Source: JAFNAG01 sp050011535
GTDB taxonomy: Bacteria > Acidobacteriota > UBA6911
Direction of reading: 5' to 3'
DNA length: 64,000 nucleotides
NCBI GenBank assembly: GCA_050011535.1
Contig: JBEKIX010000001.1
Coordinates: forward strand, 33,772 to 97,771
This document shows positions 39,856 to 48,658 of the stretch, piece by piece. The position numbers and the translations under genes were made by a program. The stretch's first letter is position 1; the number at the start of each line of letters is the position of its first letter. A model generated the notes under the pieces. It was not told the DNA's origin, made no database searches, and was given only the letters and a program-made list of their open reading frames with translations.

Positions 39856-41154
39856 TCAGATCCAGGCGTGAAGACGCGAGCCGGGAGAAGTAAAGACGGT
39901 TTCGGTCCGGTCGGGCCCCGTGGAAATGATGGAGATTTCCGTCTGGACGAGGTCGGAAATGCGTTTGAGGTAGTCTTGTGCCAGGACCGGCAAATCGTCG
40001 TAACTGGAGATGCCCGCGGTGCGCTGCTTCCATCCGGGCATCGTCAAGTACTCGGGCTCACACTGTTCCAGGATCTGAGTCCCAGGCGGAAATGAATCGA
40101 GCAGTTTGCCGTGGTATCGGTAGCCGGTACACACTTTGATTTCCCGGAGACTGTCGAGCACATCCAACTTGGTTACGACCAGAGAGTCGAGGTGGTTGAT
40201 CAGCCGTGCGTGCCGGACGACGACTGCATCGAACCATCCGCAACGCCGCGGACGTCCTGTAGAGGCGCCATATTCCTGGCCTCGGCTGCGCATCTCTTCA
40301 CCCATTGCGCCGGTCGCTTCGGTGGGAAATGGGCCTTCCCCCACCCGCGTCGTATACGCTTTCATGATTCCCAGGACGCCGTCGATGCGGGTCGGGCCGA
40401 CGCCCGTTCCCGTGCAGGCGCCTCCGGCCGTCGCGTTCGATGCCGTCACGAACGGATAGGTGCCATAGTCGATGTCGAGAAGAGTTCCCTGGGCGCCCTC
40501 GAAGAGCACGTGTTTTCCCTCGTCGATGGCGCGATTCAGATAAGTCGCAGTGTCGGCAAAGTAGGGAGCCAGTTCCAGCGCGAGCCTGCGCGCCTTCTCG
40601 AACAACTCCCCGGCGGTGAAGCGCTGGCCGACTTCAGCCACCAGCCGCCCCTTTTCAAGAATGTTGTCTTCCAAAGCGGAGCGCAGCACTTCCGGCGTCG
40701 ACAGGTCACAGATCCGCACGCCACGACGCCCGAATTTGTCTTCGTAGGCCGGCCCGATGCCGCGACAGGTGGTGCCGATCCGCTTGGCTCCGCGGCGCGC
40801 TTCGTCCGCCCCTTCGACGGCGCGATGGTAATCAAAAATCAGGTGGCAGCGGTCGCTGACAAAAAGGCGGTCGCGGCAAGTTATGCCTGCCGCGGCCAGA
40901 GCGTCGATTTCGTTTTTCAAGGCCTCGAGGTCGACCACCACTCCGTTTCCAATCACGCAGATCTTTCCAGGATGGAGAATTCCGGAGGGAATCAGATGCA
41001 GGACATACTTTTGGCCGCCGACGATCACGGTGTGCCCTGCATTGTGACCACCCTGATAGCGCGCTACGATATCGAATTGCGCCGTCAGTAAATCGACGAT
41101 CTTTCCCTTACCTTCATCGCCCCACTGGGCGCCAACAACAATCAGGTTGGCCAT
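39856..41154 (-). CDS. purA: Adenylosuccinate synthetase
   Basis: 432 residues, normal length. Converts IMP, aspartate and GTP to adenylosuccinate. N-terminal VVGAQWGDEGKGKIVDLLT, GHNAGHTVIVGGQKYVLHL, GTTCRGIGPAYEDKFGRRGV, FEGAQGTLLDIDYGTYPFVT and the C-terminal IDGVLGIMKAYTTRVGEGPFP are all present. Follows trxA by 11 bp on the minus strand, forming a trxA-purA unit. Confidence 0.97.
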   Translation of the reverse strand: MANLIVVGAQWGDEGKGKIVDLLTAQFDIVARYQGGHNAGHTVIVGGQKYVLHLIPSGILHPGKICVIGNGVVVDLEALKNEIDALAAAGITCRDRLFVSDRCHLIFDYHRAVEGADEARRGAKRIGTTCRGIGPAYEDKFGRRGVRICDLSTPEVLRSALEDNILEKGRLVAEVGQRFTAGELFEKARRLALELAPYFADTATYLNRAIDEGKHVLFEGAQGTLLDIDYGTYPFVTASNATAGGACTGTGVGPTRIDGVLGIMKAYTTRVGEGPFPTEATGAMGEEMRSRGQEYGASTGRPRRCGWFDAVVVRHARLINHLDSLVVTKLDVLDSLREIKVCTGYRYHGKLLDSFPPGTQILEQCEPEYLTMPGWKQRTAGISSYDDLPVLAQDYLKRISDLVQTEISIISTGPDRTETVFTSPGSRLHAWI

Positions 41155-41165
41155 CGCGCGCCGGT

Positions 41166-41492
41166 TTACAGGTGGTTGTCGATCATCTTGGAAATCGTGT
41201 CCTTCGTAGTGTTGCCCACGATCTGTTCCTTGATGACGCCGTCCTTGAATAGCAGTAGTGTGGGAATTCCCCGGATATTGTATTTTCCGGACGTGATCAT
41301 GTTTTCGTCGACGTTTAACTTCACGACCCTGGCCCGGCCATCATACTTTTCAGCAACCGCTTCTACTACCGGCGCCAGCATGCGGCAGGGAGCGCACCAG
41401 GCAGCCCAAAAGTCCACAAGAACCGGAATGGGAGAATTCAAAACTTCCGTTTCGAAACTTTGATCTCCAACTTCCGCAACTTTTCCACTCAT
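41166..41492 (-). CDS. trxA: Thioredoxin
   Basis: 108 residues. Disulfide reductase with active site WAAWCAPCRMLAP (Cys33, Cys36), cis-Pro in RGIPTLLLFKDG and the usual ending. Preceded by GGGAGG. First gene of trxA-purA. Confidence 0.96.
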   Translation of the reverse strand: MSGKVAEVGDQSFETEVLNSPIPVLVDFWAAWCAPCRMLAPVVEAVAEKYDGRARVVKLNVDENMITSGKYNIRGIPTLLLFKDGVIKEQIVGNTTKDTISKMIDNHL

Positions 41493-41587
41493 GACTAATT
41501 CCCTCCCAAGTTATGATACCGGATGAGTGATTGCACACCGCGAGCGACCGATAATTATGTGAACGCGGTTTCTGGATGTCAAGATAA

Positions 41588-42409
41588 ATGAAAAACTTGC
41601 CTAAAAAGCGCTACGGCCAACATTTTCTAAGAGATACAGGCATCCTGGACCGTATTGTGACAATGATTCAACCTGGCCCGGCGGACCTGATGCTCGAGGT
41701 GGGCGCAGGCGATGGAGCGCTTTCGAGGCGATTGGCTCCGCGGGTTCTGAGGCTTTTCGCGCTCGAATTGGACAGGGATCTGATTCCTGATCTCCAAGAA
41801 GCCCTTGCTCCTTGTCCGAATGCGGAGGTCATCAAGGGTGATGTGCTTAGAGTCGATCTGTGCGCTCTTCTCGGACAATTCCTGCACCCGGACATCAAAC
41901 TTCGCATAGCCGGAAATCTACCCTATAATATCGGCACAGCGATTATAGAACGACTGATCGAGCTGCGCCTTCCCATTGCCGACATGGTCTTCATGCTTCA
42001 ACGCGAGACTGCCATGCGCATCAATGCTGTCCCTCGCTCTCAAGACTACGGCTTCTTCTCGGTCTACTGCCAGCACCATTGCGAGATTGAGATGGGATTC
42101 AGAGTATCTCCTGCATGTTTCGTTCCCCGACCCAAGGTGCAGTCCGCGATGATCAGGCTGCGACCGCGAATGCGAAACTCCGATGCGGGCATTGAAGCGG
42201 ATTTTTTGGTCCTCGCAAAAGCTGCGTTCGCCCATCGACGTAAGAAGCTGGCAAACTCGCTTCGATACCATGAAGGAATCGCACCGATGGCAGATGAGAT
42301 TCTCGCCACGGCTGGAGTGGATGGTTCATGCAGGGCGGAAGACCTGGGTGTCGAGATATACGAGGAACTTGTCAGAGTCTGGCATTCGATGAAGGGCTCC
42401 ATGATCTAG
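41588..42409 (+). CDS. rsmA: 16S rRNA (adenine-N6,N6)-dimethyltransferase RsmA/KsgA
   Basis: 273 residues. Dimethylates two adjacent adenines near the 3' end of 16S rRNA. N-terminal KKRYGQHFLRDTGILDRIV, SAM motif LEVGAGDGALSRRLA, catalytic NLPYNIGTAII and C-terminal FVPRPKVQSAMIRLRP. The stop codon overlaps the first bases of the 42408-42462 palindrome. Confidence 0.95.
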   Translation: MKNLPKKRYGQHFLRDTGILDRIVTMIQPGPADLMLEVGAGDGALSRRLAPRVLRLFALELDRDLIPDLQEALAPCPNAEVIKGDVLRVDLCALLGQFLHPDIKLRIAGNLPYNIGTAIIERLIELRLPIADMVFMLQRETAMRINAVPRSQDYGFFSVYCQHHCEIEMGFRVSPACFVPRPKVQSAMIRLRPRMRNSDAGIEADFLVLAKAAFAHRRKKLANSLRYHEGIAPMADEILATAGVDGSCRAEDLGVEIYEELVRVWHSMKGSMI

Positions 42410-42462
42410 ATTCGAGATTCGAAATTCGAGATTGAGAATCTCGAATCTCGAATCTCGAATTT
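42408..42462. repeat. Inverted repeat of GATTCGA units overlapping the rsmA stop codon
   Basis: Left arm 42408-42433 (identical to 400-425), 3-nt loop, right arm 42437-42462 with two mismatches. Built of the same heptamers as the 399-462 palindrome and likewise begins at the upstream gene's stop codon. Confidence 0.8.
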
Positions 42463-42519
42463 CGAATTAGACTCTGTCGACCACATTTGGTGGCGGCCTA
42501 CTAGCTTCGCAGGGCATGT

Positions 42520-42525
42520 TATACT
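42520..42525 (+). promoter_or_regulatory. Candidate -10 box for a leaderless RNase J transcript
   Basis: TATACT lies seven bases before the ATG at 42533, and no ribosome-binding site fits between them. Transcription would start at or next to the start codon. No good -35 was found. Confidence 0.4.
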
Positions 42526-42532
42526 AATTCCT

Positions 42533-44197
42533 ATGGATAACGGAAAACATGTTGAGATAGTCGCCCTTGGGGGGCTCGGCGAGTTTGGGATGAACATGAT
42601 GTCGATCCGCTATGACGGAAACATCATCGTGGTTGATGCGGGCCTCATGTTCCCGAGGAACGATCTACTGGGAGTGGACCTCGTAGTCCCGGATTTAACC
42701 TATCTCCTGGAGCGAAAAGACGAAGTCCGCGCGGTCATCATGACGCACGGCCACGAGGATCACATCGGAGGACTGCCGTTCTTTCTGCGCGAGATTCAGG
42801 TCCCGGTGTACGGCACTCCTCTGACGCTTGGATTCGCGCGCCAACGACTCGACGAGGAAGGCCTTTTGGAGCAGACCGATCTGAGGCCCATTCACGCACG
42901 TGATGTCATCGAGATTTCAGGTATGCGGATTGAGTTCATTCGCGTGACTCATAGCGTGGCGGATGCAGTGGGATTCGCCCTGACAACGCCGATAGGGACG
43001 ATAGTCCATACCGGCGACTTCAAGTTCGATCAGTCGGCCCCGGATGGAATGCTGAGCGACTATAGCCGGCTGTCTGCCCTGGGAGAGCAGGGCGTGCTGG
43101 CGCTTTTATCCGACAGCACGAACAGCGAAAGGCCCGGGTACACACCCTCGGAAATGGTCGTGCGGCGCAACCTGCAACAGATTTTCCCGCTTATTCCCGG
43201 GAAGATCATCGTCGCCTGCTTTGCCTCCAGCAGCCATCGAATTCAGATTATTCTGGATCTTGCGGAGGAGTTTGGCCGCAAAGTCGTTCCCGTTGGCCGC
43301 AGCATGGTCCAGAACATCGGGATCTGTCGAGAACTCGGATACCTCAGGGTGCCGCCGGACGTTCTCTTGGAGGCTGATGAAGGGAAAACCCTTCCAGCGG
43401 AGAGACTCATCCTTTTGAGCACTGGGAGCCAAGGTGAGCCGGCCTCCGCGCTTTCGCGTCTCGCGGTGGGAAAGCACAAAGAGTTCCAGGTGGAGGATGG
43501 CGATGCAGTGGTTTTCAGCGCGCGGGTCATCCCCGGCAATGAGACCAGGGTCTCGCATCTTATCAATCACTTCTGCCGCAGGGGCGCTCTGATATATGAC
43601 GAAAACAGATGGATGGTTCATGTTTCGGGTCACGCCAGCCGGGAAGATTTGAAACTTATGCTGAACCTGATTCGTCCACGGTTCTTCATTCCGATCCATG
43701 GAGAATATCGCCAGCTCTACAATCATGCCCTCGTCGCTGAGGAGACCGGCATTCCTTCAGAGCGGATACTGCTGGCCGAAAGCGGCGACATTATCGCCTT
43801 ATCCCCTGACATGATGGGAGTGCAAGGCCGGGCGCCCGTGGGCAAACGGTTGATTGATGCCGGAGGCATCGCGGAATTGGATGAACTCGTCGTCAGAGAC
43901 CGGCAACTCCTATCGGAGGAGGGCGTAGTCCTGGCCGTAGTGCCACTGAACAAATCCACGGGTCTGGTAGAGGGTTTACCGGAACTGGTCAGTCGCGGTC
44001 ACATTCAGGAAAACACCGGCGGAGACTTGATGGCCGAGGCGCGACAGGTCATCCTCAACACCGTCGAAGCCTGCACCGATGAGGAGCGTGTGGATTCCGT
44101 GGTCCTCACCGAGACGATACGCGCGGATTTGAAAAGATTCTTTCGCAAACGCACAGCGACTCGTCCTATGATTGTTCCTGTCATCCTTGAAATTTGA
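42533..44197 (+). CDS. rnj: Ribonuclease J
   Basis: 554 residues. Metallo-beta-lactamase/beta-CASP nuclease with 5' exo- and endonuclease activity in mRNA turnover and rRNA maturation. Motifs: MTHGHEDHIGGLPFFL (HxHxDH), GTIVHTGDFKFDQ, SDSTNSERPG, LSTGSQGEPASALSRLA, HVSGHASREDL and FIPIHGEYRQL. The C-terminal ~100-residue domain is present. Followed after 58 bp by ftsK. Confidence 0.95.
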   Translation: MDNGKHVEIVALGGLGEFGMNMMSIRYDGNIIVVDAGLMFPRNDLLGVDLVVPDLTYLLERKDEVRAVIMTHGHEDHIGGLPFFLREIQVPVYGTPLTLGFARQRLDEEGLLEQTDLRPIHARDVIEISGMRIEFIRVTHSVADAVGFALTTPIGTIVHTGDFKFDQSAPDGMLSDYSRLSALGEQGVLALLSDSTNSERPGYTPSEMVVRRNLQQIFPLIPGKIIVACFASSSHRIQIILDLAEEFGRKVVPVGRSMVQNIGICRELGYLRVPPDVLLEADEGKTLPAERLILLSTGSQGEPASALSRLAVGKHKEFQVEDGDAVVFSARVIPGNETRVSHLINHFCRRGALIYDENRWMVHVSGHASREDLKLMLNLIRPRFFIPIHGEYRQLYNHALVAEETGIPSERILLAESGDIIALSPDMMGVQGRAPVGKRLIDAGGIAELDELVVRDRQLLSEEGVVLAVVPLNKSTGLVEGLPELVSRGHIQENTGGDLMAEARQVILNTVEACTDEERVDSVVLTETIRADLKRFFRKRTATRPMIVPVILEI

Positions 44198-44255
44198 TTC
44201 TCTCCGCGTGTGCGGCGGGAATGGAATCGAACCTTCAGAAATCGGATGGGAAGGA

Positions 44256-46499
44256 ATGCGCAAAGAGACCGCGACCAAGCGCCATGAGTTCTTAGGCGTC
44301 TTGCTCCTGATGCTCACGATTCTTCTCTTGGTTTGTCTGATCTCCTTCAACCGATGGGATGCGAGCGCGAACACGCAATCCTACAGGATGGGCGTCGACA
44401 ACCGGGCGGGCAGAATTGGAGCCTATGTCAGCGACTGGCTCTTCCAGATACTTGGCTTCTCGTCGTTTCTTCTTGTGTTGCCCATGGCGGCGCTGAGCTG
44501 GAACTGGATCCGTGGAAAGCAGGTTGCCTCACCTCTCATGCGGATCCTGGGATTTTTCCTTCTGGTGTGCGCATCCTGCGCGGCCCTGCAGCGCATCCCT
44601 ATTCCGCTTCCGGATGGCAGCTTCCAGCCGGGCGGCGTGATCGGCAATATTCTTTCCGGGATCTTGATTTCGAACCTCAACACTACCGGCGCCTACGTGG
44701 TCGTCGGCGGCATGTTTCTCCTAGGCCTCCTGGCTGCCACGCCCTTTTCCATCGCAGCCATCCTCAATCGTGAGCCGCGCGTCGAGAGTCCGGCACGCAT
44801 TGGTATCTGGCGGAAGTTCCAGAATTGGCGTATGAATCGTAAGCCGGTTCGTGCCGTGATCAACGTTAGGGGTGCGGCACCTCCGTTGCTCGAACCGGCG
44901 CAGCGCCCCGTTCCGATACGGGTAGCCTCGACGCCCGCCGATGTTCGCCAGCCGTCGGCGTCGACTGATGCCGAGCATCGCCCGCAGGCAGCGGTTGCGG
45001 ACGACAAGCAGGCGAAATCGGCGCGAAAGTTCATTCTGCCTCCCATAGAACTGCTGACACCCGCGGAAGGCCATGTCGCCGTGGAGGAGCCCGAACTGAT
45101 GGAACGCGCGCGGCAGCTCGCCGAGAAATGCGCGGAATTTGACGTTCGTGGTTCCATCACACAGATCCACCCAGGCCCCGTTGTCACCACATTCGAGTTC
45201 AAACCCGATGCCGGGATCAAGTATTCGAAGATCACCAGCCTCGTGGACGATCTCTGCCTGGGAGTCAAAGCAGAATCGATCCGAATCGACCGCATCCCCG
45301 GAAAGGCGACAGTGGGGATCGAGATTCCCAACACGAAGCGTGAGACGATCTTGCTGCGCGAACTCATCGAATCCGATGTCTTCCGCAAATCGCCGTCCCG
45401 GCTCACGCTCGCATTAGGCAAGCTGATCAACGGCAACGTCTATGTGACGGAGCTGGGGCGCATGCCTCATCTGCTGATCGCGGGCGCCACCGGATCCGGC
45501 AAGAGCGTGGCTCTCAATTGCATGATCACGTCGATCCTCTACAAAGCCACTCCAGAGGAGGTCCGCTTTGTCTTCATCGATCCCAAGCGACTGGAGTTGG
45601 GCATCTACGAGAAGATACCTCACCTGCTGACCCCGATCGTCACCGACGCGACGGAGGCGGCGAATGCCCTGAGGTGGGCCACGAACGAGATGGAGGCGCG
45701 TTACAAAAAGTTGGCGCTGCGCGGCGTGCGCAACATCGATCAATACAATACCCTGGTTCGCTCGACCGGCCGGCAGCTATCATTCCTTGACCCCGAGAAC
45801 AACCCGGAGGGAGAACTCGAGAAGACTCTTCCTTATCTGGTCCTCGTCATTGACGAGCTGGCAGACCTGATGATGGTCTCGTCGCACGACGTCGAGGAGT
45901 CCATCGCGCGCCTGGCGGCCATGGCGAGGGCCGTGGGTATTCACCTGATTCTCGCGACCCAGCGGCCCTCCGTCGATGTGATTACGGGGGTTATCAAGGC
46001 CAACTTCCCCTGCAGAATCGCTTTCAAGGTGGCAACCAAAGTCGACTCGCGCACAATCATCGACGCAAACGGCGCCGAGCAGTTGCTGGGAAATGGCGAC
46101 ATGCTCTTTGTGCCTCCCGGCTCGTCGCGAGTGATGCGCATTCACGGAGCCTACGTGAGCGAGAAGGAGGCCCAGAATATCGTTGAACATTTGCGGCGCC
46201 AGGGTCGTCCAATGTATGACGAATCTGTTCTCACTTTCGGAGAAGATCAGGAACTCGACGACGCGGGCAATCCTATTGACGGCGCCGCTGAAGACAGCCT
46301 TTACAAGGACGCGGTGCGTATCGTCGTAAGCGAAGGACGCGCTTCCACTTCGCTTCTGCAACGCAGGTTGAGCATCGGGTACGGTCGGGCCGCGAAGCTG
46401 ATCGACGTGATGCATACGAATGGCCTGGTTGGTCCCGCTGACGGATCCAAGCCCCGGGAAGTGCTGGTCGGAATGGATTTTCTGGAGAGGTTGCAATGA
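44256..46499 (+). CDS. ftsK: DNA translocase FtsK/SpoIIIE
   Basis: 747 residues from ATG 44256; a longer frame to 44172 overlaps rnj and lacks membrane character. Four N-terminal membrane segments (LGVLLLMLTILLLVCLISF and on), a short linker, then the motor domain with Walker A GATGSGKSVALNCMI, Walker B LVIDELADLMM and ATQRPSVDVITGVIKANFP. The C-terminal winged-helix gamma domain (SEGRASTSLLQRRLSIGYGR, AAKLIDVMHTNGLVGP) reads KOPS-like sites. Moves chromosome termini at division. Confidence 0.95.
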   Translation: MRKETATKRHEFLGVLLLMLTILLLVCLISFNRWDASANTQSYRMGVDNRAGRIGAYVSDWLFQILGFSSFLLVLPMAALSWNWIRGKQVASPLMRILGFFLLVCASCAALQRIPIPLPDGSFQPGGVIGNILSGILISNLNTTGAYVVVGGMFLLGLLAATPFSIAAILNREPRVESPARIGIWRKFQNWRMNRKPVRAVINVRGAAPPLLEPAQRPVPIRVASTPADVRQPSASTDAEHRPQAAVADDKQAKSARKFILPPIELLTPAEGHVAVEEPELMERARQLAEKCAEFDVRGSITQIHPGPVVTTFEFKPDAGIKYSKITSLVDDLCLGVKAESIRIDRIPGKATVGIEIPNTKRETILLRELIESDVFRKSPSRLTLALGKLINGNVYVTELGRMPHLLIAGATGSGKSVALNCMITSILYKATPEEVRFVFIDPKRLELGIYEKIPHLLTPIVTDATEAANALRWATNEMEARYKKLALRGVRNIDQYNTLVRSTGRQLSFLDPENNPEGELEKTLPYLVLVIDELADLMMVSSHDVEESIARLAAMARAVGIHLILATQRPSVDVITGVIKANFPCRIAFKVATKVDSRTIIDANGAEQLLGNGDMLFVPPGSSRVMRIHGAYVSEKEAQNIVEHLRRQGRPMYDESVLTFGEDQELDDAGNPIDGAAEDSLYKDAVRIVVSEGRASTSLLQRRLSIGYGRAAKLIDVMHTNGLVGPADGSKPREVLVGMDFLERLQ

Positions 46500-46509
46500 A
46501 GCCGCATTC

Positions 46510-46537
46510 TTGACATTCGTTTTCAATTTGGTAGAAT
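46510..46537 (+). promoter_or_regulatory. Sigma-70-type promoter for the first VWFA-related gene
   Basis: TTGACA (46510-46515), 16-bp spacer and TAGAAT (46532-46537). A transcript would begin about 17 bases before the ATG at 46561. One of the best consensus promoters in the window. Confidence 0.75.
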
Positions 46538-46560
46538 GTTAGCAAAGAAGCCCAGCGTCC

Positions 46561-47520
46561 ATGCGTTCCTTGACGCAGACTTCGCGCGAGGTACATTTGA
46601 TTAGCCGTCGATTGGCGGACCTGGCTGCCATCCCCTTCATAGTTTTCCTGTGCACGGGCTCCTCCCTATTTGCCCGCTATGCACAAAAGCAACAGCCGCC
46701 TATATTTCGCATCGGCGTAGAAACTGTATTCCTGAAGGTGTCTGTGACCGATCCGCTGAACCGCTGCGTGACGGGCCTGGAAAAGGAGCACTTCAAGGTT
46801 TACGAGGACAAGGTCGAGCAATCCATAGTCTCCTTCACGCAAGAACCGGCGCCGGTGAGCGTCGGCCTCATTCTTGATGTCAGCGGCAGCATGAAGGACA
46901 ATAACAACATCCAAAAGGCAAAGAGCGCAATCGTGCGATTCCTGGAAAACGGCAACCCCGACGATGAGTATGCCCTGATCACTTTTAATGAGAGAACCAC
47001 CCTGATACAAAACTTCACACATCAGAGCTCTACCATCCGGAATGAGATTGCGTTGAAACAGGCCGGGGGGCGTACAGCTCTTTTCGATGCCGTTTATATG
47101 GGCCTGGATCAAGTCAAGGCAGCAAAAAACGAGAAGAAAGCCCTCATTCTTATTACAGACGGCGAAGATAACACTAGCCGCTACACCATCTCAGAAGTGC
47201 GCGAGTTTGCCAAGGAGTCCGACGTCCAGATCTATGCGATCGGAGAGCAGGGCAACCTGGGCTACGGGCGGGGTTTGCTCGAAAACATCGTCGGTCTGAC
47301 CGGAGGCAGGGCGTTTTTCCCTGACAATTTCAACACGCTTGACTATTACATCGACCTTATCCATGCAGAGTTGCGCAATCAGTACGTCCTTGGCTACAAC
47401 CCCACCAACAAGACCCATGATGGGGCCTGGCGTAAAATCCAGGTTAAGCTGGATCCGCCCGAAGGGCTTCCGAAGCTGATCGTGCACGCCAAAGAAGGAT
47501 ATTATGCAGCCAAGAACTAA
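46561..47520 (+). CDS. VWFA-related secreted protein 1 (acidobacterial type)
   Basis: 319 residues. Signal/anchor near the N-terminus (IPFIVFLCTGSSLFARYA). A beta domain follows with VFLKVSVTDPLNRCVTGLEKEHFKVYED, then a von Willebrand A domain with intact MIDAS (LILDVSGSMKDN, ITDGEDNTS). The C-terminal signature is LRNQYVLGYNPTNKTHDG and the closing HAKEGYYAAKN. The VWFA-related family is expanded in Acidobacteria and has no assigned function. Overlaps the next gene by 17 bp, so they are co-expressed. Confidence 0.88.
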   Translation: MRSLTQTSREVHLISRRLADLAAIPFIVFLCTGSSLFARYAQKQQPPIFRIGVETVFLKVSVTDPLNRCVTGLEKEHFKVYEDKVEQSIVSFTQEPAPVSVGLILDVSGSMKDNNNIQKAKSAIVRFLENGNPDDEYALITFNERTTLIQNFTHQSSTIRNEIALKQAGGRTALFDAVYMGLDQVKAAKNEKKALILITDGEDNTSRYTISEVREFAKESDVQIYAIGEQGNLGYGRGLLENIVGLTGGRAFFPDNFNTLDYYIDLIHAELRNQYVLGYNPTNKTHDGAWRKIQVKLDPPEGLPKLIVHAKEGYYAAKN

Positions 47521-48559
47521 CGGCTCGCGCTGGGTTCTAACGGCCGCCGCCCTGATGTTGGTTTTGGGAGCCGCACTGGTTTTGGCCTCCCATTCTCAGG
47601 CGGCAAGCGCCCAGAAAAAGACGGACCAGCAGAATGATCGCAAGAAGCCCGTCAAGCCCGAGCTGGGATCCAAATCGCCGCAGGAACCCCAGAAGGATTT
47701 CCGCATTGGCGTCAACGTCGACCTGGTTGTCGTACACACGTCAGTGCTCGACAAGAACGGCCAGTTTGTCAGCGGCCTGAAGCAGGAGAACTTCAAGCTT
47801 TTTGAAGATGGCGTGGGCCAGAACATGCTGTCCTTCTCACAGGAGGACGTGCCGATCAGCCTCGGGATCGTTCTCGACACCAGCGGGAGCATGCGATCCA
47901 AGTTCGACAATGTCATCAAAGCCGCATTGGCGTTTATCCGTGCCAGTAACCCCAATGACGAGGTTTTTCTGGTCGGCTTCAACGAAGAGGTCGAGCTGCT
48001 GGAAGATTTCACGAGCGACATCGACACCATCAGCGATACCTTGAACAATACGATCGTGACAGGCGGAACGGCCCTCTGGGATGCCATTTATCTCAGCGTC
48101 CAAAAAGCACACAACGGAACGCGACCCAAAAAGGCCCTGGTTGTCATCACCGACGGAGAGGATCGCGACAGTTACTACAAGCTTGACGAAATGGTCGCGA
48201 AGGTTCAGGAATCGGACGTCGCGGTCTATTGCATCGGGCTGTTGGACGATGTGCCCGAAAAGGGTCTTTTCAGCCACAAGACCGAGCCGGAAAAAGCGCA
48301 CGATGCCCTTCAAAGGGTCGCTGATGAAACTGGCGCTAAGGCATTTTTCCCTAAGGAGATCCGAGAGGTCAATACCATTGTCTCGCAGATCGCTTACGAA
48401 CTCCGCAACCAGTACAGCATCAGTTATTTTTCCTCGAATCAAGCCCGCGATGGAACCTGGAGGCGCCTCAAAGTCGCGCTCGACGCGCCAAGTTCCAACA
48501 CCATGAAGGTGCGCTATCGCCCTGGTTACTTTGCTCCCAAGACCGACGCGGGAAAGTAG
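47504..48559 (+). CDS. VWFA-related secreted protein 2
   Basis: 351 residues. N-terminal signal (AAALMLVLGAALVLASHSQA), a Lys/Gln-rich linker, the family beta domain (VDLVVVHTSVLDKNGQFVSG), VWA with complete MIDAS (IVLDTSGSMRSKF, ITDGEDRDS) and the LRNQYSISYFSSNQARDGTW tail. Close relative of protein 1 and in the same transcript. Confidence 0.9.
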   Translation: MQPRTNGSRWVLTAAALMLVLGAALVLASHSQAASAQKKTDQQNDRKKPVKPELGSKSPQEPQKDFRIGVNVDLVVVHTSVLDKNGQFVSGLKQENFKLFEDGVGQNMLSFSQEDVPISLGIVLDTSGSMRSKFDNVIKAALAFIRASNPNDEVFLVGFNEEVELLEDFTSDIDTISDTLNNTIVTGGTALWDAIYLSVQKAHNGTRPKKALVVITDGEDRDSYYKLDEMVAKVQESDVAVYCIGLLDDVPEKGLFSHKTEPEKAHDALQRVADETGAKAFFPKEIREVNTIVSQIAYELRNQYSISYFSSNQARDGTWRRLKVALDAPSSNTMKVRYRPGYFAPKTDAGK

Positions 48560-48611
48560 CTCCATCTCGCCACAAGAGTCGAAACAGTTTTCCCATGGCA
48601 ATCGGCGTGAT

Positions 48612-48629
48612 GCGTTCTATAATGAACGT
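48612..48629 (+). promoter_or_regulatory. TATAAT box flanked by an inverted repeat, upstream of the hybrid kinase
   Basis: GCGTTC-TATAAT-GAACGT: the -10 hexamer (48618-48623) is the centre of a 6/6 imperfect inverted repeat (GTTC/GAAC exact). A repressor or activator bound here would cover the promoter. The kinase ATG is 35 bp downstream of the box. No good -35 seen. Confidence 0.45.
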
Positions 48630-48658
48630 TTCACTGTCATCCAGAGGATCAAGTTGTC

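Noticed and set aside
40111..41091. Long plus-strand ORF (326 codons) opposite purA
   Set aside because: It is the antisense shadow of a clear purA gene; its translation shows no domain and no ribosome site.
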